Origin: Martinezella rhizogenes | GTDB taxonomy: Bacteria; Pseudomonadota; Alphaproteobacteria; Rhizobiales; Rhizobiaceae | Length of the DNA: 64,000 bases | Assembly: GCF_007002745.1 (NCBI RefSeq) | Contig: NZ_SGNY01000007.1 | Span: 1 to 64,000 of the forward strand | Reading direction: 5' to 3' | Shown here: one piece after another, positions 55,100 through 64,000 of the stretch | Layout: every line of letters starts with the position of its first letter | Position numbering within the stretch: position 1 is the first letter of the stretch | Made by a program: the position numbers and the translations under genes | Notes under the pieces: generated by a model | Database searches by the model: none | What the model was told of the DNA's origin: nothing | The model's input: the letters and a program-made list of their open reading frames with translations, nothing else

Positions 55100-56104
55100 C
55101 TAGCCGCGGTGCTGGAAGCCGAGTTTTCTCCCGAGCCGCGACGCGTAAAATTCACCGATCAAACCGCGCCGGAACACCAGAACGCAGGCCATGAACACAA
55201 GGCCGGTAATGATGGTGACCGGGAAATCCGATGTCGCGAGATAGTTCTGCAGGGTGACCACCAGCCCCGCGCCAAAAATCGGGCCGATCATGGTGCCGAT
55301 GCCGCCGAGCAGCGTCATCAGGATCACTTCGCCGGACATCTGCCAGGTCACATCGGTCAGCGTGGCGAACTGGAAGACCAGCGCCTTCAGACCGCCCGCA
55401 AGCCCGGCAAGCGCCGCCGACATGACGAAGGCGCCGAGCTTGTAACGTTGTACGCTGTAGCCCAGCGAAATGGCACGCTGCTCGTTTTCACGGATGGATT
55501 TCAGGATCATGCCGAAGGGCGAGTTGACGAAACGCCAGATGACCAACAGTGCCAGAACAAAGGCGGCCAGCACCGTGTAATAGATGTTGAGTGGTGCGTT
55601 GAGATCGAGAAGGCCGAAGAGATGGCCGCGCGGCACGCCCTGCAACCCGTCCTCGCCATGGGTAAACGGCGCCTGAAGGCAGAAGAAATAAAACATCTGC
55701 GACAGCGCGAGCGTAATCATGGCGAAATAGATGCCCTGACGACGGATGGCGAAAAAGCCGATGACGAGGCCGAGAAGGGCAGCACCCGCCATACCGATCA
55801 CAAGACCGATCTCCGGCGTCACGCCCCATTCCTTCACCGAATAGGCCGTGAAATAGGCCGCACCGCCGAAAAACGCCGCATGGCCGAAGGACAGCAGTCC
55901 CGTGTAACCGATCAGCAGATTGAAGGCGCAGGCAAACAGTGCAAAGCACAGGAGCTTCATCAGAAAGATCGGGTAGACGAACATCGGCGCGGCGATGAGC
56001 ACGGCAAGCCCCGCCAGAATGAGCACGGTCTTGATGGTTCCGGCAGTCGTCGAAACTTCCGTCTGCGGCATCGCACCGGCGGTGGTATGGGTGGCTTTGG
56101 ACAT
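55100..56104 (-). CDS. livM: Branched-chain-type ABC importer permease LivM
   Basis: A 334-residue inner-membrane permease with about nine to ten hydrophobic segments and the LivM-type cytoplasmic loop SIRENEQRAISLGYSVQRYKL (about 205-225) that contacts the ATPases. It pairs with LivH to form the import channel. ATG at 56104 follows AAGGA; the longer frame to 56152 starts within livH. The C-terminus is followed by a 75-base gap to the GMC gene. Confidence 0.92.
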   Translation of the reverse strand: MSKATHTTAGAMPQTEVSTTAGTIKTVLILAGLAVLIAAPMFVYPIFLMKLLCFALFACAFNLLIGYTGLLSFGHAAFFGGAAYFTAYSVKEWGVTPEIGLVIGMAGAALLGLVIGFFAIRRQGIYFAMITLALSQMFYFFCLQAPFTHGEDGLQGVPRGHLFGLLDLNAPLNIYYTVLAAFVLALLVIWRFVNSPFGMILKSIRENEQRAISLGYSVQRYKLGAFVMSAALAGLAGGLKALVFQFATLTDVTWQMSGEVILMTLLGGIGTMIGPIFGAGLVVTLQNYLATSDFPVTIITGLVFMACVLVFRRGLIGEFYASRLGRKLGFQHRG

Positions 56105-56105
56105 A

Positions 56106-56993
56106 TCAGGCGTCCTTTCCGAAAAGTCCGGCGGGGCGGATGAGCAGCACAAAGGCCATGATGACGAAGATGACGATGTTGGAGGCCTCAGGGTAAAACA
56201 CCTTGGTCAGCCCTTCGGCGATGCCGAGCATGTAACCGGTGACGATGGCTCCCATGATCGACCCCATGCCGCCGACGACGACTACGGCGAAGACCACGAT
56301 GATGAGGTTTGTGCCCATCAGCGGCGAGACCTGATAGATGGGCGCCGCCAGCACGCCGGTGAAGCCTGCAAGGCCGGCGCCCAATGCGTAGGTCAGCGTC
56401 AGCAGCACCGGCACGTTGATGCCGAAAGCCTGCACCAGCGTCGGATTTTCCGTCGCCGCCCGCAGATAGGAACCAAGCCGCGTCTTTTCGATCAGCGCCC
56501 AGGTGGCAAGGCAGGCAAACAGCGAAATGACGACAACGAAGGCGCGATAATTCGGCAGGAACATGAAGCCGAGATTGGTGCCGCCGGCAAGCTCACGCGG
56601 CACCGAATAGGGCTGGCCGGCAGCGCCGTAAAGCCAGCGGAACGTGCCTTCCACCACAAGCGCCAAGCCGAAGGTGAAGAGCAGCCCGTAAAGCGGATCG
56701 AGATCATAAAGCCGCGACAGCAGGAGGCGTTCGACGATCGCACCGAAAAGCGCAACGACGAGCGGTGTCACCACCAGCGCTGCCCAGAAATTGATGCCGA
56801 AATATTGCAGGCCGAGAAAGGCGACGAAAGCGCCGAGCATATATTGCGCCCCATGCGCAAAATTGATGACGCGCAGCAGGCCGAAAATGACGGCAAGGCC
56901 GAGCGACAGCAGCGCATAAAACGAGCCGTTGATAAGGCCGATCAGCAATTGCCCGAGCAGGGCCTGAATTGGAATGCCGAAGATCATCGTCAT
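56106..56993 (-). CDS. livH: Branched-chain-type ABC importer permease LivH
   Basis: A 295-residue permease with about eight membrane segments. LivH hallmarks: LLIGLINGSFYALLSLGLAVIFGLLRVINFAHGAQYMLGAF at the N-terminus and the coupling loop LIEKTRLGSYLRAATENPTLVQAFGINV near 168-195. It sits between livF and livM with gaps of two bases or fewer at each junction. Confidence 0.93.
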   Translation of the reverse strand: MTMIFGIPIQALLGQLLIGLINGSFYALLSLGLAVIFGLLRVINFAHGAQYMLGAFVAFLGLQYFGINFWAALVVTPLVVALFGAIVERLLLSRLYDLDPLYGLLFTFGLALVVEGTFRWLYGAAGQPYSVPRELAGGTNLGFMFLPNYRAFVVVISLFACLATWALIEKTRLGSYLRAATENPTLVQAFGINVPVLLTLTYALGAGLAGFTGVLAAPIYQVSPLMGTNLIIVVFAVVVVGGMGSIMGAIVTGYMLGIAEGLTKVFYPEASNIVIFVIMAFVLLIRPAGLFGKDA

Positions 56994-56995
56994 CG

Positions 56996-57697
56996 TTAAA
57001 CCCCCAGCACTTTATTGAGTTCGCCCATGCGGCCGGAAAGCTCGCCCACCGGAAAATTGCTGACCATCTGGCCATGATCCATCAGGTAGAAGCGGTCGGC
57101 AATGCGGCTTGCGAAACGGAAATTCTGCTCCACCAGAACCACGGTCATGCCCCGGCTCTTCAGCTTTTGCAGCACTTCACCGATGCGCTGCACGATGACG
57201 GGTGCAAGCCCCTCCGTCGGTTCATCAAGCAGCAACACCTTCACGCCGGTGCGCAGGATGCGCGCCATGGCCAGCATCTGCTGCTCGCCGCCGGAAAGCT
57301 TGGTGCCGGGGCTCATGCGGCGCTCATGGAGATTGGGGAACAATTCATAGATTTCATCGAGCGTCATGCCGCCGGATGCGACAACGGGCGGCAGCTTCAG
57401 GTTTTCCTCGACACTCAGCGTTGCGAAGATGCCGCGTTCTTCCGGCACGAAACCGATGCCGTATTTTGCCGTGCGATGCAGCGGCACCGGCATCATATCC
57501 TTGCCGCCGAGCTTGATGACACCCTTGCGGTTGCGGATGATGCCCATGATGGTGCGCAGCGTCGTGGTTTTGCCCACACCGTTGCGGCCGAGAATGGTGA
57601 TGGTTTCACCCTCGCCGACCGTCAGATCGACGCCGTGCAGGGCCTGGCTTTCGCCATACCAGGATTTCAGGTTGGAGACTTCGAGCATTGCCGCCAT
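56996..57697 (-). CDS. livF: ABC importer ATPase LivF
   Basis: A 233-residue ATPase: Walker A GRNGVGKT (about 37-44), signature LSGGEQQMLAMARIL, Walker B VLLLDEPTEGLAP. Size and sequence fit LivF. The ATG at 57697 follows CGGAGGAGG and lies right at the end of livG; the frame open to 57823 is inside livG. MAAMLEV offers a second ATG three codons later. Confidence 0.93.
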   Translation of the reverse strand: MAAMLEVSNLKSWYGESQALHGVDLTVGEGETITILGRNGVGKTTTLRTIMGIIRNRKGVIKLGGKDMMPVPLHRTAKYGIGFVPEERGIFATLSVEENLKLPPVVASGGMTLDEIYELFPNLHERRMSPGTKLSGGEQQMLAMARILRTGVKVLLLDEPTEGLAPVIVQRIGEVLQKLKSRGMTVVLVEQNFRFASRIADRFYLMDHGQMVSNFPVGELSGRMGELNKVLGV

Positions 57698-57698
57698 A

Positions 57699-58484
57699 TC
57701 AAGCCTCCTCCGTGCCCATATAGGCCGTGCGCACACGCGGATCGGCCGAAACGGCGGCATAATCGCCCTCCGCCAGAATTTCACCGCGCTGCAGCACCGT
57801 GACGTGATGGCAGATATCGGCAACGACTTTCAGATTATGTTCGACCATCAGCACCGCGCGTGTCTTTGCCACCTCGCGGATAAGCTCGGCGACGTGGGAG
57901 ACATCTTCCCCACCCATGCCGGCCATCGGCTCGTCCAGCAGCAGAACCTTGGGATCGAGCGCCAGCGTGGTGGCTATTTCGAGAACCCGCTTGCGGCCGT
58001 AAGAAAGATCGGCCGCAAGCGCATGTTTTTCCCGTGTCAGGCCAACCGTTGCGATCAGCTCCTCGGCGCGGGCATTCAGCCTGTCGAGCGAGGAGAGCGG
58101 CAGCCAGAACTGCGTTGCAAGGCCATTCGGACGCTGCAACGCAACCCGCACATTTTCCAGAACCGTCAGATGCGGAAACACCGCCGATATCTGGAAAGAC
58201 CTGACGAGGCCGAGACGCGCCACCTTGTCCGGTGGCGTCCTTGTTATATCCGTTCCCATGAAAGTGATCGCCCCGCCCGTCGGCTGGAGAAACTTGGTCA
58301 ACAGATTAAAGACCGTAGTCTTGCCGGCGCCGTTTGGGCCGATCAGCGCATGAACGCGGGCATGGTGGACGTCGAGATCGACGTTTTTCACGGCTGCGAA
58401 TGCGCCGAAGGTTTTGCTGAGACCACGCGCCGAAAGAACGACGCGAGGTTCGGCCTGCCCGGCGGGGGCGGGAGCGATCATCAT
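57699..58484 (-). CDS. livG: ABC importer ATPase LivG
   Basis: A 261-residue ATPase: Walker A GPNGAGKT, signature LSYGRKRVLEIATTLA, Walker B VLLLDEPMAGM. The LSYG form of the signature and the length are LivG-like. It follows the binding-protein gene by 29 bases and precedes livF by one base. Two adjacent ATG codons (58484, 58481) are possible starts. Confidence 0.93.
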   Translation of the reverse strand: MMIAPAPAGQAEPRVVLSARGLSKTFGAFAAVKNVDLDVHHARVHALIGPNGAGKTTVFNLLTKFLQPTGGAITFMGTDITRTPPDKVARLGLVRSFQISAVFPHLTVLENVRVALQRPNGLATQFWLPLSSLDRLNARAEELIATVGLTREKHALAADLSYGRKRVLEIATTLALDPKVLLLDEPMAGMGGEDVSHVAELIREVAKTRAVLMVEHNLKVVADICHHVTVLQRGEILAEGDYAAVSADPRVRTAYMGTEEA

Positions 58485-58513
58485 GAAACTTTCCCCTTTA
58501 TTGCGTCAGTCTT

Positions 58514-59722
58514 TTATTGCGTCACCAGCGGGCAACCGCTTTTTGCAGGGTCCATGAAGGCTTCCTTGCCGGGGATGGTGGCGAGCACCTTGTAATAATC
58601 CCACGGCTGCTTGCTCTCATCCGGCTTCTTCACTTCCATGAGATACATGTCGTGGATCATGCGGCCATTGGCGGCCACATGGCCGTCCTTGGAGAAGACG
58701 TCGTTGACGGGCATTTCCTTCATGGCCTTGGCGACAGCATCGGCATCATCAGTACCGGCCTTTTCGATGGCCTTCAGGTAGTGCAGCACGGCGGAATAGG
58801 TGCCGGCATGCACCATGTTCGGCATGGCGCCGGTGCGTTCCTTGAAACGCTCGCCGAACTTGCGCGATTCATCGTCGCGGTCCCAGTAAAAACCTTCCGT
58901 CAGCGTCAGCCCTTGCGCCGCCTCAAGGCCGAGACCATGGACTTCGGCTAGCGTGAAGAGAAGAGCGGCAAGCCGCTGGCCGCCGGCAACGATGCCGAAT
59001 TCAGCCGCCTGCTTGATGGCATTGGAGGTGTCGAGGCCCGCATTGGCAAGGCCAATGACCTTTGCGCCCGAAGACTGCGCCTGCAGCAGGAAGGAGGAAT
59101 AATCCGTCGTCGCCAGCGGATGGCGCACGGAGCCCAGAACCTTGCCGCCATTGGCCTTGACGAAATTGGCGGTGTTTTCTTCCAGCGAGTAACCGAAAGC
59201 ATAGTCCGCAGTCAGAAAGAACCAGCTGTCGCCGCCCTGCTTCACCAGCGCGCCGCCGGTGCCGACCGCGAGCGAATAGGTGTCATAAGCCCAGTGGAAA
59301 CCATAGGGGCTGCACTGCTTGCCGGTCAGTTCGGTGGTTGCCGCACCGGTGTTGACGGTGATCTTCTTCTTGTCCTTGGAGAGCGCCTGCACGGCCAGGC
59401 CCACTGACGACGATGTCAGCTCCATGATCGAATCCACCTGTTCGGTGTCGTACCATTGCCGGGCAATGTTGGAGGCCACGTCCGCCTTGTTCTGGTGGTC
59501 GGCGGTCACGACCTCAACCGGCGCATTGAGCACCTTGCCGCCGAAATCCTCAACCGCCATCTTCGCGGCCTCGTAAGAGTACTTACCGCCAAAGTTGGCG
59601 TAAACGCCGGACTGGTCGTTCAGGATACCGATCTTGACCTTGCCGTCCGAAATCTCGGCGGCATAAGCGGCGGTGCCGGCGGCCAGTGCCATGGCCGTGG
59701 ATAAAACGATACTCTTGCGCAT
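58514..59722 (-). CDS. Periplasmic substrate-binding protein, Liv/HAAT type
   Basis: A 402-residue binding protein with a Sec signal peptide (about 1-21, ending AYA-AE) and the type I periplasmic-binding fold: VKIGILNDQSGVYANFGGKYSYEAAKMAVEDFGGKVLNAPVEVVTADHQNK at the start of the mature protein. It delivers the ligand to the LivHMGF transporter. The ligand is unknown; the downstream enzymes suggest a hydroxy or keto acid, an alcohol precursor or a short-chain carbonyl compound rather than leucine. SD GGGAGGAG lies upstream. First gene of the operon. Confidence 0.92.
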   Translation of the reverse strand: MRKSIVLSTAMALAAGTAAYAAEISDGKVKIGILNDQSGVYANFGGKYSYEAAKMAVEDFGGKVLNAPVEVVTADHQNKADVASNIARQWYDTEQVDSIMELTSSSVGLAVQALSKDKKKITVNTGAATTELTGKQCSPYGFHWAYDTYSLAVGTGGALVKQGGDSWFFLTADYAFGYSLEENTANFVKANGGKVLGSVRHPLATTDYSSFLLQAQSSGAKVIGLANAGLDTSNAIKQAAEFGIVAGGQRLAALLFTLAEVHGLGLEAAQGLTLTEGFYWDRDDESRKFGERFKERTGAMPNMVHAGTYSAVLHYLKAIEKAGTDDADAVAKAMKEMPVNDVFSKDGHVAANGRMIHDMYLMEVKKPDESKQPWDYYKVLATIPGKEAFMDPAKSGCPLVTQ

Positions 59723-59906
59723 GACTTCTCCTCCCAGAGATGATTGCGAGCCTCAGATTGTCTGTGCAACAGTGAACGAAGCCGCATGGCGATCGTCCCG
59801 GGTGCTGCATCCGAACGGTCACGCCACTCTCCTCAAAGCGACGCATCCTGATTTTAGATTTCTCGAATTCCTCGGTTGACACAAGAGCACGGCATCATCA
59901 AATTTC

Positions 59907-59933
59907 GAACAGCAACTGTTCATTTTTGAACAG
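59907..59933. promoter_or_regulatory. Triple half-site operator between LysR gene and liv operon
   Basis: GAACAG (59907-59912), three bases, CTGTTC (59916-59921), five bases, GAACAG (59928-59933): three copies of one hexamer in alternating orientation. The right two form CTGTTCA/TGAACAG with a 4-base gap. The array lies 22 bases before the LysR start and about 185 bases before the binding-protein gene. It is a good candidate for binding by the LysR protein. Confidence 0.6.
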
Positions 59934-59954
59934 AACTCGGAATGGGAGACGAGA

Positions 59955-60872
59955 TTGGCCACGCCTTTTACCTGGGACGACCTGCAATATTTTCTGGCCG
60001 TGGCCCGTACCGGACAGCTCTCATCGGCCGCCCGCAGCCTGCGCACCAGCCACGCAACCGTCTCCCGCCACATCGACCGGCTGGAATTCTCGCTTAAAAC
60101 CAAGCTGTTCGAGCGAAACCCGCGCGGTTACGAGCTGACGACGGTGGGACGGCGACTGGTCGATACGGTCGAGCGCATAGAAGCGGAGGCCGAAAGGCTG
60201 CAATCGGATATCTCCGAAAGCGGCAGCCTGCTGCGCGGCGTGGTGCGCCTAAGCGCCCCTGAAGGTTTTTCCAATTTTTTCTTCGTGGAGAGGCTGAAAG
60301 ACTTCGCCGCCACCCATCCCCACATCATGGTGGAGATGGTGACGATCCAGCAGATCATGGCGCTGTCCAGAAAGGAAGCGGATGTGGCCGTCACGCTCGA
60401 TCCGCCGAAAGCCGGTCCCTATATCAATGAACAGATCATCGATTACACGCTGCATATCTATGCCTCGCGTTCCTATCTCGCCGGACATCCGAAAATCACG
60501 CGGCGTGAGGATTTGCCCGACCATTTCTTCATCGGTTACGTGCAGGACCTGATTTTTTCGCCGGGCCTCGATTACATGCGCGACGTGATGCCCGGCCTGC
60601 GCCCCAATTTTCAGTCATCGAGCATTTTCGCCCAGCTGACCGCCACGCTGAGCGGCCGCGGCCTGTGCATATTACCGAACTTCATCGCCGCCCGCTTTCC
60701 GGACTTGCAGATGGTTCTTGCCGACGAAGTGCAACTGCGGCGCGGCTACTGGCTGACCAGCCATCAGGATCTTGCCAACGTGCCGCGTGTACGCTCGCTG
60801 ATGGATTTCATCCTGACCACCGCACGCGCCCACGAAAATCTCTTCATCCTCGACCGCAGGACGATTGCCTGA
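59955..60872 (+). CDS. LysR-family regulator divergent from the liv/ketone-body operon
   Basis: A 305-residue LysR-type regulator. HTH at about 6-65 (FTWDDLQYFLAVARTGQLSSAARSLRTSHATVSRHIDRLE), effector domain about 90-295. The start is a TTG at 59955 behind GGGAG; the ATG at 59942 is in another frame. Divergence from the nine-gene operon and the repeated half-sites between them make it the likely regulator of that operon and of itself. Confidence 0.88.
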   Translation: MATPFTWDDLQYFLAVARTGQLSSAARSLRTSHATVSRHIDRLEFSLKTKLFERNPRGYELTTVGRRLVDTVERIEAEAERLQSDISESGSLLRGVVRLSAPEGFSNFFFVERLKDFAATHPHIMVEMVTIQQIMALSRKEADVAVTLDPPKAGPYINEQIIDYTLHIYASRSYLAGHPKITRREDLPDHFFIGYVQDLIFSPGLDYMRDVMPGLRPNFQSSSIFAQLTATLSGRGLCILPNFIAARFPDLQMVLADEVQLRRGYWLTSHQDLANVPRVRSLMDFILTTARAHENLFILDRRTIA

Positions 60873-60963
60873 AACGACCATCGTTCACATTTCGGCGACA
60901 CCGTGTTTACGGGTGACGGATTGGAGGATGTGCGCAGTTGCTTATATGACTGACAACAACGAA

Positions 60964-60983
60964 GCCGGTTTGTGAAAACCGGC
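60964..60983. promoter_or_regulatory. Hairpin upstream of the luciferase-like gene
   Basis: GCCGGTTT/AAACCGGC (8-bp arms, 4-base loop), 25 bases before the ATG at 61009. It has no T run; an operator or leader hairpin is possible. It could also be the end of the LysR transcript. Confidence 0.35.
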
Positions 60984-61008
60984 ATCCTCCGACATCTGGA
61001 AGGTCATC

Positions 61009-62031
61009 ATGAAAAAGATCGGATTTTTATCCTTCGGCCACTGGACACCCTCACCCCAGTCGCAGACCCGCTCGGCGGCCGACACGCTGCTGCAATCGAT
61101 AGACCTTGCCGTGGCCGCTGAAGAACTCGGCGCCGATGGCGCTTATTTTCGCGTGCACCATTTCGCCCGCCAGCTTGCCTCACCTTTTCCGCTTCTGGCC
61201 GCCGTCGGCGCCAGAACGAAAAATATCGAGATCGGCACCGGCGTCATCGACATGCGTTATGAAAACCCGTTCTACATGGCGGAGGATGCCGGTTCGGCCG
61301 ACCTCATCGCCGGTGGACGCCTGCAACTCGGCATCAGCCGTGGTTCGCCGGAACAGGTGATCGATGGCTGGCGTTATTTCGGCTTCCGCCCGGCCGAGGG
61401 CGAGACCGAGGAAGATATGGCGCGGCAACATACCGAAGTCTTCCTGGAGCTTTTGAAGGGCGAAGGTTTCGCGCAGCCAAACCCGAGACCGATGTTCCCG
61501 AACCCGCCCGGCCTTTTGCGCCTGGAACCCCATTCCGAAGGGCTGCGTGAGCGCATCTGGTGGGGTTCGAGTTCCAACGCGACGGCGGTGTGGGCGGCAA
61601 AGCTTGGCATGAACCTGCAAAGCTCCACCCTGAAGACGGATGAAACGGGCGAACCTTTCCACGTCCAGCAGGCGCAGCAGATCCGTATCTTCCGGGAAGC
61701 CTGGAAGGAAGCCGGACATGCCCGCGAGCCCCGTGTCTCAGTCAGCCGCAGTATCTTCGCCCTCGTCAGCGACCGTGACCGGGCCTATTTCGGTTACGGC
61801 AATGAAGGCGACGACAAGATCGGTTATATCGACGACAAGACGCGTGCGATCTTCGGGCGCAGCTACGCCGCCGAGCCTGAAGCGCTGATCGAACAGCTGA
61901 AGGCCGATGAAGCCATTGCCGAGGCCGACACGCTGCTCCTGACCGTACCGAACCAGCTGGGCGTCGATTACAACGCCCATGTGATCGAGACGATCCTGAA
62001 GCAGGTGGCGCCGGCTCTCGGCTGGCGCTAA
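61009..62031 (+). CDS. Luciferase-like (LLM class) flavin-dependent monooxygenase
   Basis: A 340-residue TIM-barrel flavoenzyme of the bacterial luciferase-like family, which uses reduced flavin from a partner reductase. Features: KIGFLSFGHWTP at the N-terminus, the QLASPFPLLAAVGARTKNIEIGTGVIDMRYENPFYMAEDAGSADLIAGGRLQLGISRGSP block, and WWGSSSNATAVWAAKLGMNLQSSTL. Substrate unknown. SD GGAAGG lies upstream. A strong terminator shared with the next gene follows. Confidence 0.87.
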   Translation: MKKIGFLSFGHWTPSPQSQTRSAADTLLQSIDLAVAAEELGADGAYFRVHHFARQLASPFPLLAAVGARTKNIEIGTGVIDMRYENPFYMAEDAGSADLIAGGRLQLGISRGSPEQVIDGWRYFGFRPAEGETEEDMARQHTEVFLELLKGEGFAQPNPRPMFPNPPGLLRLEPHSEGLRERIWWGSSSNATAVWAAKLGMNLQSSTLKTDETGEPFHVQQAQQIRIFREAWKEAGHAREPRVSVSRSIFALVSDRDRAYFGYGNEGDDKIGYIDDKTRAIFGRSYAAEPEALIEQLKADEAIAEADTLLLTVPNQLGVDYNAHVIETILKQVAPALGWR

Positions 62032-62052
62032 CGGCTGGTCCTGAAAATGAGC

Positions 62053-62081
62053 AAGGCGGCGCAGTTTCTGCGCCGCCTTTT

Positions 62082-62084
<3 letters not shown>
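62053..62084. terminator. Terminator between LLM and enolase-superfamily genes
   Basis: Perfect 12-bp stem (62053-62064 with 62068-62079), loop TTT, followed by TTTTTATT on the plus strand. Confidence 0.9.
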
Positions 62085-63206
<1,122 letters not shown>

Positions 63207-63265
63207 TCATTCCTCGATGCTTGAACGCTTCTGAGGAGGAAAGGCGGAAGTCCCTTTTCTGAGCG

Positions 63266-63287
63266 CTTCACCGATTGACTGGTGAAG
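63266..63287. promoter_or_regulatory. Inverted repeat upstream of the enolase-superfamily gene
   Basis: CTTCACC/GGTGAAG, 7-bp arms with an 8-base gap, about 75 bases before the start of the leftward gene. Candidate operator for the adjacent GntR protein. Confidence 0.4.
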
Positions 63288-63408
63288 TCACGTCATTGTC
63301 CCGCACCCAATGGCTGCGGGAATTGAGCCGTCAGGGGATTGCCGGACCACCCTCCTCCCGCAGCCGGCTTCCGATGGCTGATAGAGCTAACGGAAAAACG
63401 GATTTTGT

Positions 63409-63430
63409 AAAATAAAAAATTTTTTATTTT
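63409..63430. promoter_or_regulatory. 22-bp perfect A/T palindrome before the GntR gene
   Basis: A perfect palindrome made only of A and T (AAAATAAAAAA and its complement), 49 bases before the GntR ATG. It could be an operator, an UP element or a bent-DNA site. Confidence 0.4.
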
Positions 63431-63478
63431 TAATATTTGATTGTTGCCTGTCTTTCCAAGCTGGGCAATGATGCGGCC

Positions 63479-64000
63479 ATGAACACACTCGTCAAAGTCA
63501 CGCTCGCCGAACAGGCGCACCGGGAGCTGCGCGCCCGCATCGTCAGTGGCAAACTGCGCGGCGGCGAACGGCTGCTGCCCAACGAGCTTGCCGCCGATCT
63601 CGGCATCAGCCCCACACCGGTCAAGGAAGCCTGCGTGAAACTCGAGGCCGACGGGCTGGTGGTCAATTCTTCAAGGCGCGGCATGGTGGTGCGCGATTTC
63701 ACCGTAGAGGATGTGGAAGAGCTCTACGCCGCCAGAATGCTGCTTGAAAAAGGCGCCGTCGAAGTGGCTTTCGATGCCGGACAACTGGACGGGGAGCTGC
63801 ATGCGCAGCTTCTCGAAAGCCTTGCCAAACATCGCGAATTCGCCAAGGGCCCGACGCTCGACGAATTGTCAAAAGCGCTTTTTTACGACCGCAGCTTTCA
63901 CACGACACTGGTTTCAGCCGCCCGCATTCCGGTCATCTCCGGCTCGCATGAGCGCATTCTCGACCAGACCCACACGGTTTTCGTCTCTATCCTCGGGGAT
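63479..64000 (+). CDS. GntR-family regulator, FadR/FCD type (incomplete, runs off the window)
   Basis: 174 codons are visible and the gene continues past the edge. Winged HTH at about 8-72 (LAEQAHRELRARIVSGKLRGGERLLPNELAADLGISPTPVKEACVKLEADGLVV) and the start of an all-helical FCD effector domain (DVEELYAARMLLEKGAVEVAF). Likely controls the divergent enolase-superfamily gene and perhaps downstream genes outside the window. Upstream ATGs at 63468 and 63471 are out of frame. Confidence 0.9.
   Translation, partial: MNTLVKVTLAEQAHRELRARIVSGKLRGGERLLPNELAADLGISPTPVKEACVKLEADGLVVNSSRRGMVVRDFTVEDVEELYAARMLLEKGAVEVAFDAGQLDGELHAQLLESLAKHREFAKGPTLDELSKALFYDRSFHTTLVSAARIPVISGSHERILDQTHTVFVSILGD

Noticed and set aside
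53909-56143. 744-codon open frame on the plus strand
   Set aside because: It spans the antisense of the GMC and livM genes across their junction; composition is His/Arg/Gln-rich as expected for a shadow, with no motifs.

Overview
The window looks like chromosomal DNA from an alphaproteobacterium of the Rhizobiaceae, most like Agrobacterium. This is inferred from gene content, not from a database search. Pointers are the lysC-ptsP-prfA-prmC order, a PhyR/NepR/EcfG general stress response (GSR) locus with HWE histidine kinases, the carboxyspermidine route to spermidine, UDP-glucuronate 4-epimerase beside UDP-glucose dehydrogenase, and G+C-rich codon use throughout. Genes are dense on both strands. 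I see no rRNA, tRNA, CRISPR array, transposase, integrase or phage module. The window ends inside a GntR-family regulator.

Layout. 0.4-17 kb is mainly housekeeping: an M23 peptidase, clpB, a DUF4167 protein, the leftward lysC, ptsP, prfA, prmC series, a DEAD-box helicase, and the two spermidine genes. 17.4-25.3 kb is a stress and envelope region: a DUF883/YqjE-like pair, galE, a secreted PRC-barrel protein, two HWE kinases, phyR, nepR and ecfG. 25.3-34.4 kb holds proline catabolism (Lrp-type regulator and PutA), an ALDH7-type dehydrogenase with a divergent LysR, a Xi-class GST and an EamA exporter. 34.8-37.2 kb makes UDP-glucuronate and UDP-galacturonate. 37.2-41.0 kb is a leftward three-gene operon: an N-formylglutamate-amidohydrolase-like protein, a DUF1704/QEGLA protein with an HExxxH metalloprotease motif, and a GshB-like ATP-grasp enzyme. 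41-49.2 kb is a second stress-type region: a small protein with PfpI, DUF296, TIGR02587/TIGR02588, an FAD oxidoreductase, MgtC, DUF892, PQQ glucose dehydrogenase and a small membrane protein. 49.8-59.7 kb is a nine-gene leftward operon that joins a complete Liv-type ABC importer to hydroxyacid and ketone-body enzymes, with a divergent LysR. 60-64 kb has a luciferase-like monooxygenase, an enolase-superfamily dehydratase and the GntR gene.

The strongest thread is regulatory. Reading intergenic DNA by eye, I found six exact matches to the EcfG promoter pattern GGAAC-N16/17-CGTT, each upstream of and pointing at a gene: phyR, the neighbouring HWE kinase, the PRC-barrel gene, the DUF883 gene, the small-protein/pfpI pair, and the TIGR02587 gene. 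Three near matches precede nepR-ecfG, the DUF892 gene and the glucose dehydrogenase. The window therefore seems to carry the GSR core together with a cluster of its target genes, several of unknown function.

The best candidate for an undescribed system is the 37.2-41.0 kb operon. It couples a bacterial relative of the MATCAP carboxypeptidases to an amidohydrolase and a peptide-bond-forming ATP-grasp enzyme, with tight translational coupling between the first two genes. Function is not established by the sequence.
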